Shown here one piece after another: positions 17,037-24,405 of a stretch of 64,000 nucleotides of DNA (the stretch's first letter is position 1; each line of letters starts with the position of its first letter). The stretch lies in the NCBI RefSeq assembly GCF_020535405.1, contig NZ_CP085036.1, forward strand, positions 1,612,001 through 1,676,000, in the 5' to 3' direction. The notes under the pieces are model-generated. The model worked only from the letters and a program-made list of their open reading frames with translations. It was not told the origin of the DNA and did no database searches. The position numbers were made by a program, and so were the translations under genes. The DNA comes from Antiquaquibacter oligotrophicus (GTDB lineage Bacteria; Actinomycetota; Actinomycetes; Actinomycetales; Microbacteriaceae).

Positions 17037-18364
17037 CTCGTCCGCCGCTCGGTGGTCTCGACGATCGCGATGTCTTCGGTGGCGAGTTCGCGTTCGTCGG
17101 CGAGGGTGGGGGCGAAGCTCACCGCGAGGCCGAAGCGCGATCCGGGATGCCGCGACAGTCGCATCCCGCGTCCGAGCACCAACCACGCAACACCCACACT
17201 GGCCGCTAGTACCCCGGAGAGCGCCGCGATACCCACGGCCCACCGCGGGCCGAGGGCGTTGGCCGCCCACCCCACGATGGGTGCGCCGATGGGCGTGCCG
17301 CCGGCGAAGAGCGCGAGGTAGAGCGCCATCACTCGTCCGCGCACCGCGGGGTCGGTTGTCGTCTGCACGTAGGCGTTTGCCGTGTTCATGGTGGTGAGTC
17401 CCGCGGCGCCGACGAGCAGGAGGAGCAGACCGAATACCCAGAGCGATGGGGCGAAGGCACCGACGGCGCACGTCACTCCGAATGCCGCCGCTCCGGCGAT
17501 CACGATGGACAGCCGCGCCTTCTCGCGGCGGGCGGCGAGCAGTGACCCTACGAGTGACCCGATCGCGATGACCGAGGAGAGGATGCCGAACTGTTCCGAG
17601 CCGCCGCCGAACTCGACCGTCGACATGGTCGAGACGAGGATCGGGAAGTTGAAACCGAAGGTTCCGATGATGAACACGATCGTGAGCACGACAACGAGGT
17701 CGGGCCGCGAGCGCACGTAGGCGAGGCCTTCGCGGATCTGCCCTCGGCCTCGCTCGAGTCGGGGGGCGGCGATGAGTCTCGCGCGCCGGATGAACGCGAG
17801 CGAGGTCAGGACGCCGGCGAAGGAGACGGCGTTGAGCAGAAACACCGGTCCTGCTCCAATGAGGGCGACGAGAACACCCGCGACGGCGGGCCCGATCAGT
17901 CGCGCCCCCTGGAAGGACATGGAGTTGAGGGCGACGGCGTTCGGCAGGTCGGCGTCGCCCACGAGTTCGGAGACGAACGCTTGCCGCACGGGGGAGTCGA
18001 TCGCGGTGGCGATACCCAACCCGAGCGCGAAGGCGTACACGATGCCGAGTGTGGCGAGCCCGGTGACAACCAGGATGCCGAGTCCGAGAGCCAAAACGAG
18101 CTGCGCCGTCTGCGTCCACACGAGTAGTCGCTTGCGGTCGAAGCGATCGGCCATGAGGCCGGCGACCGGCATGAGGAGTAGAAGCGGCCCGAACTGCAGT
18201 GCCATCGTGATACCGAGCGCGGCGGCATCCCCGTCGGTGAGTTCGGTGAGAACGATCCAGTCCTGCGCGGTGCGCTGCATCCACGCACCCGTGTTGGACA
18301 CGAGGGCCCCGGCGAACCAGAGGCGATAGTTGGCGACCCGCAGACTGCGGAACATCGCGCTCAC
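17033..18364 (-). CDS. MFS efflux transporter, MFS_3 type
   Basis: The 443-residue membrane protein has 12 predicted helices and the MFS loop motif 'GLMADRFDRKRLLVWTQTAQ' at about 64-83. The start 'MFRSLRVANYRLWFAGALVSNTGAWMQRTAQDWIVLTEL' is characteristic of the MFS_3/EntS-like group that exports drugs, siderophores or other small molecules. The start codon overlaps the end of the MarR gene (4 bp), so both are one transcript controlled at the operator at 18814-18845. The C-terminal 60 residues are hydrophilic. The exported substrate is unknown. Confidence 0.9.
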   Translation of the reverse strand: MSAMFRSLRVANYRLWFAGALVSNTGAWMQRTAQDWIVLTELTDGDAAALGITMALQFGPLLLLMPVAGLMADRFDRKRLLVWTQTAQLVLALGLGILVVTGLATLGIVYAFALGLGIATAIDSPVRQAFVSELVGDADLPNAVALNSMSFQGARLIGPAVAGVLVALIGAGPVFLLNAVSFAGVLTSLAFIRRARLIAAPRLERGRGQIREGLAYVRSRPDLVVVLTIVFIIGTFGFNFPILVSTMSTVEFGGGSEQFGILSSVIAIGSLVGSLLAARREKARLSIVIAGAAAFGVTCAVGAFAPSLWVFGLLLLLVGAAGLTTMNTANAYVQTTTDPAVRGRVMALYLALFAGGTPIGAPIVGWAANALGPRWAVGIAALSGVLAASVGVAWLVLGRGMRLSRHPGSRFGLAVSFAPTLADERELATEDIAIVETTERRTS

Positions 18365-18813
18365 GAGTCGGCGAGCGCGCGGATGATCGGGGTGCTGGCC
18401 AGGAGTGCGCGCTGGTCTTCTGCGCTCAGGGTGTCAAACTGCCGACTGAACCACGCGATGCGTCGTTCGCGGGTTTCCGCAACGATGCGCTCCCCCTCGT
18501 TGGTGAGCGAGACGAGCACTTTGCGGCCGTCGTCGGGGGCGGGGGCTCGCACGACGAGGCCCGCGTCGACCAGAGCAGTCACGGTTCTCGTCATCGACGG
18601 CGCGCTCACGCGATCGTGTTCGCTCAATGCGCCGGCCGTCTGGGGGCCGTGCTTGGCAAGCACGAAGAGTACGGCGAGTTGCCCGTCGGTGACGTCGCCG
18701 TCCACTCGCTCGATGCGCATTCGCCGCGCGAGGCGCATGACGGCGATACGCAGATCGTCCGCCGTGTCGAGCGCTGTGTCCCGAGCCGCGTCGGGGTGGT
18801 CAAGAGTCATCAT
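18361..18813 (-). CDS. MarR-family transcriptional repressor
   Basis: The 150-residue protein carries a MarR winged helix-turn-helix: 'VTDGQLAVLFVLAKHGPQTAGALSEHDRVSAPSMTRTVTALVDAGLVVRAPAPDDGRKVLVSLTNEGERIV' covers HTH and wing (about 40-110), flanked by dimerisation helices. It is first in the operon with the MFS exporter, the classic arrangement of a ligand-released repressor controlling its efflux pump. A TATGCT box on the minus strand (18824-18819) lies 5 nt before the first ATG and inside the operator, so repressor binding would block the promoter. Confidence 0.92.
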   Translation of the reverse strand: MMTLDHPDAARDTALDTADDLRIAVMRLARRMRIERVDGDVTDGQLAVLFVLAKHGPQTAGALSEHDRVSAPSMTRTVTALVDAGLVVRAPAPDDGRKVLVSLTNEGERIVAETRERRIAWFSRQFDTLSAEDQRALLASTPIIRALADS

Positions 18814-18845
18814 TAGTTAGCATAGCAAATTAGTTGCGCTAACTA
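18814..18845. promoter_or_regulatory. MarR-type operator
   Basis: TAGTTAGC at 18814-18821 and GCTAACTA at 18838-18845 form a perfect 8-bp inverted repeat. A second TAGTT copy at 18831-18835 makes a tighter TAGTT-5-AACTA palindrome, the usual MarR site shape. The minus-strand -10 (TATGCT, 18824-18819) lies inside it. It sits between the divergent MarR/MFS operon and the hydrolase gene and could control both. Confidence 0.6.
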
Positions 18846-18886
18846 TTCCCGAGAGCCCTACGATGGGGTTCAGCGAGGAGGCGGCC

Positions 18887-19756
18887 ATGCCCACATTCGT
18901 CCCGGTCCGGCATGATGCGACCTACGTTGACGCCCACGGCGTCACGATCCATTACTACGTGTGGAAGGCCGCGAAGCCCAAGGCCGTCGTCCAACTCCTG
19001 CACGGTCTCGGTGAGCATGCGCTCCGCTACGAACAGCTCGCGGGCGAGCTTGTCAATGCTGGCTACTCCGTCTACGCCGATGACCACCGCGGCCACGGCC
19101 GCACGGGCATGGAGCAGTGGCGCAACGACGCGACCAAGCTCGGCAGGCTCGGCGTCGGGGGCATGCGCGCCACTATCGCCGCGATCGAGCAGCTCACCGG
19201 CATCGCGCGCGCCGAAAACCCCGACATCCCGCTCATCGCTCTCGGTCAGTCGTGGGGCTCGCTCATGCTGCAGAAGATGCTCGACGAGCATCCGCGTGAC
19301 TACGACGCCGTTGTGCTCACGGGTACCGCCTACCGCACCCTCACGGACATGAACTCCGGCGACCTCAACAAGCACCACAAGCACCTCGGCACGACGGGCT
19401 ACGAGTGGCTCAGTCGCGACCCCGCCGTCGCCGAAGCGTTTGTGGCTGACCCCCTCACCTTCTATGCGGCGGCCGCCAAACTCTTCGGCCTCGTTGACGG
19501 GCTGAGGCTCCTCGGGCGACCTGCCAAAAACCTGGAGCGCGATGTCCCCGTGCTCATCCTCACCGGTAGCGAGGACTCGCTCGGCGGCGAGAAAAGCATC
19601 GCCAAGCTCGCTCGCGCTTACGTGCAGCGGTCCGGACTCACGGATGTCACGGCGATCGTCTACCCGGATGCCCGGCACGAGGTCTTTCGCGAGACCAACC
19701 GCGACGAGGTCGTCTCCGATCTGATCGCCTGGATGGACGCCCACGTCGCCTCATGA
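18887..19756 (+). CDS. Alpha/beta hydrolase, monoacylglycerol lipase-like
   Basis: The 289-residue protein is a serine hydrolase of the lysophospholipase/monoacylglycerol lipase group: oxyanion 'LLHGLGEHALRYEQLAGEL' at about 34-52, nucleophile elbow 'GQSWGSLM' near 116 (Trp replacing the common Met), and catalytic His in 'PDARHEVFRETN' near 262, with 'LTGSEDSLG' giving the acid. No signal peptide is seen. ATG at 18887 is chosen because GAGGAG lies 6 nt upstream; an ATG at 18863 would add eight residues and has no ribosome site. The HIT gene overlaps its stop. Confidence 0.88.
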   Translation: MPTFVPVRHDATYVDAHGVTIHYYVWKAAKPKAVVQLLHGLGEHALRYEQLAGELVNAGYSVYADDHRGHGRTGMEQWRNDATKLGRLGVGGMRATIAAIEQLTGIARAENPDIPLIALGQSWGSLMLQKMLDEHPRDYDAVVLTGTAYRTLTDMNSGDLNKHHKHLGTTGYEWLSRDPAVAEAFVADPLTFYAAAAKLFGLVDGLRLLGRPAKNLERDVPVLILTGSEDSLGGEKSIAKLARAYVQRSGLTDVTAIVYPDARHEVFRETNRDEVVSDLIAWMDAHVAS

Positions 19757-20181
19757 GTTCGGTCTTCACCCACATCCTCCAGGGCACGTCGCCGGGTCGC
19801 TTCGTTTGGCGCGACGACGTGTGCTTCGCGATTCTCACGATCGAGCCGCGAAAGCCCGGTCACGCCCTCGTCATCCCGAACGACGAGGTCGATAGCTGGA
19901 CCGACCTGCCGGAGGCTGTCGCGATGCACATCTTCCGGGTGGGCCGCATTATCGGTCTCGCCCAACAGCAGGAATGGGACTCGCCCCGCGTCGGCGTCAT
20001 GTACGAGGGCTACATGGTTCCGCACTCGCACCTGCACGTGTGGCCGTCGTGGACCGTGTACGAGTACAGCCACACCGGGATCGACAGGAACGCGCATCCG
20101 GCCGACCTTGACGAGGCTGCCGATCGCCTCCGCGCCCGTCTCATCAGCCGCGGCTACGGGGAGCACGTCCCCACGAGTTAG
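19753..20181 (+). CDS. HIT-family nucleotide-binding hydrolase
   Basis: A 142-residue histidine-triad protein. It begins 'VFTHILQGTSPGRFVWRDDVCFAILTIEPRKPGHALVIPNDE' and contains the triad region as 'HSHLHVWPSW' at about 94-103. The usual H-x-H-x-H is H-S-H-L-H here, so the catalytic histidine is intact. HIT proteins hydrolyse adenylated or dinucleoside substrates. It overlaps the preceding hydrolase by 4 bp. Its TAG stop lies inside the DtxR-like palindrome at 20178-20191. Confidence 0.92.
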   Translation: MSSVFTHILQGTSPGRFVWRDDVCFAILTIEPRKPGHALVIPNDEVDSWTDLPEAVAMHIFRVGRIIGLAQQQEWDSPRVGVMYEGYMVPHSHLHVWPSWTVYEYSHTGIDRNAHPADLDEAADRLRARLISRGYGEHVPTS

Positions 20182-20191
20182 GCTTGCCTAA
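20178..20191 (+). promoter_or_regulatory. DtxR/IdeR-like iron box over a leaderless promoter
   Basis: TTAGGCTTGCCTAA has 6-bp inverted arms around two central bases and matches 12 of 14 positions of the right part of the classic DtxR/IdeR consensus. It contains the HIT stop codon, a TAGGCT -10-like box (20179-20184) and the first base of the lipoate ligase ATG (20191), with exactly 6 nt between box and ATG. The downstream operon includes an iron/heme-type ABC transporter, which supports iron regulation. Confidence 0.6.
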
Positions 20192-21240
20192 TGCACGGCG
20201 AGTTCAAGGTCCCAGGCGGAAAGCTCGTTGTCGTCGACCTCGACGTCGTCGACGGAGCGCTCGCGAACGTCCGGTTGGCGGGGGACTTCTTCCTCGAGCC
20301 CGATGACGCGCTCGACGACATCAACCGAGCGATTACCGGCCTGTCGGCGGACGCGGATGCCGCGACCATCGCCGCGGCCGTGCGTGGTGCCCTCCCTGCC
20401 GACGCGCTCCTGCTGGGCTTCTCCCCCGAGGCGGTCGCGACCACGGTGCGTCGCGCCCTCCACAAGGCGACCGGCTGGCGCGACTACGAGTGGCAGCTCA
20501 TCCAGGGCCCGGCATTCGACCCCGTGCTGCAGATGGCGCTCGACCAGGTGCTCGCCGAGGAGGTGGGCGCCGGTAACCGCAAGCCGACGCTGCGCATCTG
20601 GGAGTGGGAGAAACCTGCCGTCGTGCTCGGCAGCTTCCAATCCGTGAAGAACGAGGTCGACCTCGACAATGCGGCCAAGTACGGGCTCGACGTCGTGCGT
20701 CGCATCTCGGGTGGCGGTGCCATGTTCATGGAAGCCGGCACCGTGATCACCTATTCGATCTACGCGCCGAGCGATCTCGTGCAGGGCATGAGCTTCGCCG
20801 ATTCCTACGCCTTCCTCGACGAGTGGGTCATCATCGCCCTCAAGTCCCTCGGAATCGAGGCGAGCTACGTTCCGCTCAACGACATCACGTCTCCGACCGG
20901 CAAGATTGGCGGCGCAGCCCAGAAGCGGCTCGGTGTTGGCGCGGTGCTGCACCACGTGACCATGAGCTACGACATGAACGGCGAACGCATGGTGGAGGTG
21001 CTGCGCATCGGTCGCGAGAAGATCAGCGACAAGGGTGTCGTGAGCGCCAACAAGCGCGTCGACCCCCTGCGCAGTCAGACCGGCCTCGCGCGCGCCGAGA
21101 TCATCGATCGTATGGTCGGCACTTTCCGCGGTCTCTACGGCCTGACGCCCAGCGAGATCACCCCGGCTGAGCTCTCCCGTGCGCAGATTCTCGTCGACGA
21201 GAAGTTCGCCACCCCGGACTGGCTCTACCGGGTGCCGTGA
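20191..21240 (+). CDS. Lipoate--protein ligase family protein with N-terminal accessory domain
   Basis: The 349-residue protein combines two parts of the lipoate ligase system in permuted order. Residues 1-90 ('MHGEFKVPGGKLVVVDLDV', 'LAGDFFLEPDDALDDINRAI') resemble the LplB/C-terminal accessory domain, and residues 95-349 are the BPL/LplA/LipB catalytic fold with 'RRISGGGAMFMEAGTVITYSIY' (about 170-190) and 'GKIGGAAQKRLGVGAVLHH' (about 237-255; lysine K-I-G-G). It should attach lipoate or octanoate to dehydrogenase E2 or GcvH. Expression from an iron-regulated leaderless promoter with an iron transporter is unusual. Confidence 0.87.
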   Translation: MHGEFKVPGGKLVVVDLDVVDGALANVRLAGDFFLEPDDALDDINRAITGLSADADAATIAAAVRGALPADALLLGFSPEAVATTVRRALHKATGWRDYEWQLIQGPAFDPVLQMALDQVLAEEVGAGNRKPTLRIWEWEKPAVVLGSFQSVKNEVDLDNAAKYGLDVVRRISGGGAMFMEAGTVITYSIYAPSDLVQGMSFADSYAFLDEWVIIALKSLGIEASYVPLNDITSPTGKIGGAAQKRLGVGAVLHHVTMSYDMNGERMVEVLRIGREKISDKGVVSANKRVDPLRSQTGLARAEIIDRMVGTFRGLYGLTPSEITPAELSRAQILVDEKFATPDWLYRVP

Positions 21241-22277
21241 GCCACGGAGCCCGCTACACGATCCTCACCGCCAGCCTCGTTGTGCTGTTGGTGGGTGGTG
21301 TCGTGCTCTCCGCGGTGCTCGGGCAACTCCCGATCAGCGCCACGGAGGTTGTCGGGTCCCTCGCTCGGGCGGCGGGCATCCCGAACTCCTGGGCACCCAC
21401 CGACCCCATCATCGAGTCCACCCTGTGGGTCGTGCGTTTTCCGCGGATCGTCATGGCGCTCGTGGTGGGCGCCGCGCTCGCCGTAGCTGGCGCAATCATG
21501 CAGGCGATCTTCGGCAACCCGCTCGCCGAGCCGGGTGTCGTGGGTGTTTCGGCCGGTGGTGCGCTCGGTGCAGCGCTCGCGATCGTCATCGGTGCCGCGG
21601 CACTCGGAAGCGGCGGTATCGCCCTCTTCGCCTTCCTCGGGGGACTCGGGGCGACCCTCCTCGTCTACGGGATGTCGCGTGCCAACGGCCGTACGGAGGT
21701 TGTGACGCTCCTCCTTACGGGCATCGCCGTCAACGCCTTCGCCGGGGCAGGGCTCGCCTTCCTCATCTTCCTCGCGGATTCCGGCAGCCGCGAGCAGATC
21801 GTGTTCTGGCAGCTCGGCTCGCTCAACGGCTCCCTCTGGAATGAGGTTGCTCTCGTCGCGCCGGTCGCGGTCATCGGCACGATCATCGCGGTCATGCTCG
21901 GCCGCCGCTACGACCTCCTCGCTCTCGGCGAACGTAATGCGCGCCACCTCGGTGTCAACGTCGAGGCCCTGCGCATCGGCTCGATCGTGCTCGTGGCACT
22001 CCTCACCGGTGTCGCCGTGGCGTTCTGCGGCATTATCGCTTTTGTCGGACTGGTGGTGCCCCACGTCATCCGCATGGCCATCGGCCCAGCACACCGACCG
22101 CTGCTCATCGCGACGGCATTCGGCGGTGGTGTGCTCATGGTCTTCTCCGACCTCATCGCGCGTTCGGTTGTCGCGGGGGCCGACCTTCCCATCGGTCTCG
22201 TGACCTCGCTCGTCGGTGGACCGTTCTTCTTTTTCCTGCTGCTGCGGCAGCGCAAGCGCAGCGGGGGGTGGGCCTGA
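21237..22277 (+). CDS. FecCD-family iron/heme ABC transporter permease
   Basis: A 346-residue membrane protein with about ten helices and FecCD signatures: 'RFPRIVMALVVGAALAVAGAIMQAIFGNPLAEPGVVGVSAGGALGAALAI' at about 63-112, 'GRRYDLLALGERNARHLGVNV' at about 222-242 and 'GIIAFVGLVVPHVIRMAIGPAHRPLL' at about 265-290. It forms the inner membrane channel for siderophore, heme or cobalamin import. It overlaps both neighbours (GTGA and TGATG). No periplasmic-type binding lipoprotein is present in the window, so that component must be elsewhere. Confidence 0.92.
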   Translation: MSHGARYTILTASLVVLLVGGVVLSAVLGQLPISATEVVGSLARAAGIPNSWAPTDPIIESTLWVVRFPRIVMALVVGAALAVAGAIMQAIFGNPLAEPGVVGVSAGGALGAALAIVIGAAALGSGGIALFAFLGGLGATLLVYGMSRANGRTEVVTLLLTGIAVNAFAGAGLAFLIFLADSGSREQIVFWQLGSLNGSLWNEVALVAPVAVIGTIIAVMLGRRYDLLALGERNARHLGVNVEALRIGSIVLVALLTGVAVAFCGIIAFVGLVVPHVIRMAIGPAHRPLLIATAFGGGVLMVFSDLIARSVVAGADLPIGLVTSLVGGPFFFFLLLRQRKRSGGWA

Positions 22278-23056
22278 TGGTGGAAAACCAGACGCCACGC
22301 ATCGCCGCGACCGACGTGACCGTCGAACTCGACGGCGCACGGGTGCTCGATTCGGTCTCGCTCGATGTGCGGGCCGGCGAGGTTCTCGCGCTCGTTGGCC
22401 CGAACGGTGCGGGAAAATCCACACTGCTCGGGGTGCTGAGCGGTGAGCGTAGGCCGAGCCGCGGAAACGTCACCCTCGACGGTCGCGAGCTGTCGAGCAT
22501 CCGCAGTGCCGAACTCGCCCGCCTGCGGAGTGTCCTCACGCAGGACAACCAGGTGAGCTTTCCGTTCCGGGTGATCGAGGTCGTGTCGATGGGCCGCAGC
22601 CCGTGGGCGAGGTCCGTAGAAAGCCGCGACGACATCGCCGCAGTGCACGAGGCGATGGATGCCGCCGACATCCACCACCTCGCCGAACGTCGCTACACCC
22701 AGCTCTCGGGTGGCGAACGCGCACGGGTCTCCCTCGCGCGCGTGCTCGCGCAGCGGGCCACAACCGTCTTCCTCGACGAGCCGACCGCCGCCCTCGACCT
22801 TCGCCACCAGGAGGACGTCATGCGTCAGGCGCGGGGACTCGCCGAATCCGGATGCGCCGTGGTTGTTGTACTCCACGACTTGAGCCTCGCCGGCGCCTAC
22901 GCCGATCGCATTGCCCTCATCGCGAATGGTCGACTCGAGGCTGCAGGGACTCCCGTCGAGGTGCTCACCGAGGAGCGGGTGGAGCGTGTGTACGGGTTGC
23001 CCGTCGACCTGCACCTCGTTGCGGGTCGCCCCGTAGTGGTGCCGACGCGCGACTAG
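22277..23056 (+). CDS. Iron/heme ABC transporter ATP-binding protein, HmuV-like
   Basis: The 259-residue ATPase has Walker A 'GPNGAGKSTLLGVLSGE' at about 38-54, signature 'LSGGERARVSLARVLAQ' at about 138-154, Walker B 'TTVFLDEPTAALDL' at about 157-170 and the switch His in 'VVLHDLSLAG'. The segment 'VSMGRSPW' is typical of heme/siderophore ATPases of the HmuV group. The ATG at 22277 couples to the permease stop; GTG at 22268 would add three residues. Heme is the likely substrate by family resemblance but siderophores are possible. Confidence 0.9.
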   Translation: MVENQTPRIAATDVTVELDGARVLDSVSLDVRAGEVLALVGPNGAGKSTLLGVLSGERRPSRGNVTLDGRELSSIRSAELARLRSVLTQDNQVSFPFRVIEVVSMGRSPWARSVESRDDIAAVHEAMDAADIHHLAERRYTQLSGGERARVSLARVLAQRATTVFLDEPTAALDLRHQEDVMRQARGLAESGCAVVVVLHDLSLAGAYADRIALIANGRLEAAGTPVEVLTEERVERVYGLPVDLHLVAGRPVVVPTRD

Positions 23057-23337
23057 CGGGTCAGCAGGTCCGCGTAGTCGGGGTTCTCGCCGATCCACTT
23101 CTTGATGAACGGGCACCGCGCGACAACCCGCAGATCGGTTTCGCCCCGAACAAGATTGAGGGCGCCGCGTGCGAGTTCGTCACCCAAACCCTGGCCGCGA
23201 AAAGCCGGATCGATCTCGGTATGGAGGAAGACGATCTTCTCGTCGTCGGCGACATAGTCGGAGATGCCGGCCTGTACACCGTCGACGAGCAGTTCGAAGC
23301 GGCTCATCGGAACGTCCTGCACAACTTCGGTAGCCAT
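23053..23337 (-). CDS. Small GNAT-like N-acetyltransferase (Gcn5-related, NATD type)
   Basis: A 94-residue minimal acetyltransferase. 'AGISDYVADDEKIVFLHTEIDPAFRGQGLGDELARGALNLVRGETDLRVVARCPFIKKWIGENPDYADLL' includes the acetyl-CoA loop R-G-Q-G-L-G at about 47-52 and the C-terminal C-P-F/Y-x-x-x-(W/F)-I motif typical of this family. The substrate is unknown. Its stop overlaps convergently with the ABC ATPase stop (4 bp). On the minus strand TAGGCT (23349-23344) lies 6 nt before the ATG. Confidence 0.9.
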   Translation of the reverse strand: MATEVVQDVPMSRFELLVDGVQAGISDYVADDEKIVFLHTEIDPAFRGQGLGDELARGALNLVRGETDLRVVARCPFIKKWIGENPDYADLLTR

Positions 23338-23346
23338 ACGTTAAGC

Positions 23347-24372
23347 CTACGCGCTGTCGCGAATCACCAATCGGGTGGGGAGCACACGCTCGCGCTCGGT
23401 CGGCACACCGTCGAGCAGATCGAGCAGCATCCGCGCCATCTCCGTGCCCATCTGCCGCGACGGCTGGTGGACCGTCGTGATGCCGACTTCCCCGCTCGTG
23501 GCGGCTGGGCTGTCGTCGAAGCCGACCACCGCAACATCCTCGGGCACGCGCCTACCGCGCGAGCGCAGCACCGAGATCGCCCCGGTGGCCATGAGGTCGC
23601 TCGCGACGAACACACCGTCGAGCGCGGGCTCCCGATCCAGGAGCTCGCGCATGGCAGCGGCGCCGCCCGCCATGGTGAAGTCACCCGTGGCGACGAGGGA
23701 TGCGTCGAGCCCGGCATCCTCGAGGGCTCGGCGCCACCCCGTGTGCCGGTCGAGGGCTGCCTGCATGTTCGATGGGCCGGAGATCGTCGCGATGCGCCGC
23801 CGGCCGAGGTCGATGAGGTGCTGCGTGCCGAGTGCGCCGGCCGCCTCGTTGTCGACGTCGACGAAGCTGTTGCCGTGAGCATCCGGGTGGAAGGGCCGAC
23901 CACCGAAGACCACCGGGATGGTCGAGTCGAGCGTTGTGAAGAACTCGTCTCCCGAGTGGTGGGACACGACGATCGCTCCGTCGACATTGCCGCCGAGGAG
24001 GTAGCGGATCGTCTTGGCCGACGGCGCGGTGGGGCGTGCCAGCTGCAGGTTCAACACGTAGTCGCTGTCCTCGATGACGTTGGTGATGCCCTGCATGATC
24101 TCGGAGAAGAACGGGTCGCCGAAGAACCGCTGCGCGTCTTCCGGAACAACGAGCGCGATCGCCATCGTTCGACGGTTCGCGAGCGACCGGGCCGCCCGAT
24201 TCGGGATGTAGTTGAGCCGTTCGATTGCTGCATTGACGGCGAGCACCACATCGGGGCTCACATGCACGGACCCGTTGACGACGCGCGAGACCGTCGATCG
24301 GGAGACCCCGGCCTCGGCGGCGACAGCTTCGAGCGTCGGCGCTTCCCGTCGCGTCGGCACCTCAGTCGTCAT
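23347..24372 (-). CDS. cebR: LacI-family repressor, CebR-like
   Basis: The 341-residue protein has an N-terminal LacI HTH 'TLEAVAAEAGVSRSTVSRVVNGSVHVSPDV' at about 13-42 with hinge helix 'PNRAARSLANRR', then a periplasmic-binding-like ligand domain ending 'TTVHQPSRQMGTEMARMLLDLL'. It is the last gene of cebE-cebF-cebG-bglC-cebR, the standard order for cellobiose uptake in Streptomyces and relatives. Two exact CelR/CebR palindromes upstream of cebE support the assignment. A TAGACT box 8 nt before its ATG suggests its own leaderless promoter too. Confidence 0.8.
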   Translation of the reverse strand: MTTEVPTRREAPTLEAVAAEAGVSRSTVSRVVNGSVHVSPDVVLAVNAAIERLNYIPNRAARSLANRRTMAIALVVPEDAQRFFGDPFFSEIMQGITNVIEDSDYVLNLQLARPTAPSAKTIRYLLGGNVDGAIVVSHHSGDEFFTTLDSTIPVVFGGRPFHPDAHGNSFVDVDNEAAGALGTQHLIDLGRRRIATISGPSNMQAALDRHTGWRRALEDAGLDASLVATGDFTMAGGAAAMRELLDREPALDGVFVASDLMATGAISVLRSRGRRVPEDVAVVGFDDSPAATSGEVGITTVHQPSRQMGTEMARMLLDLLDGVPTERERVLPTRLVIRDSA

Positions 24373-24405
24373 GAGCGTCGAGTCTAGCTAGTGGGTGCGA
24401 CGCGA

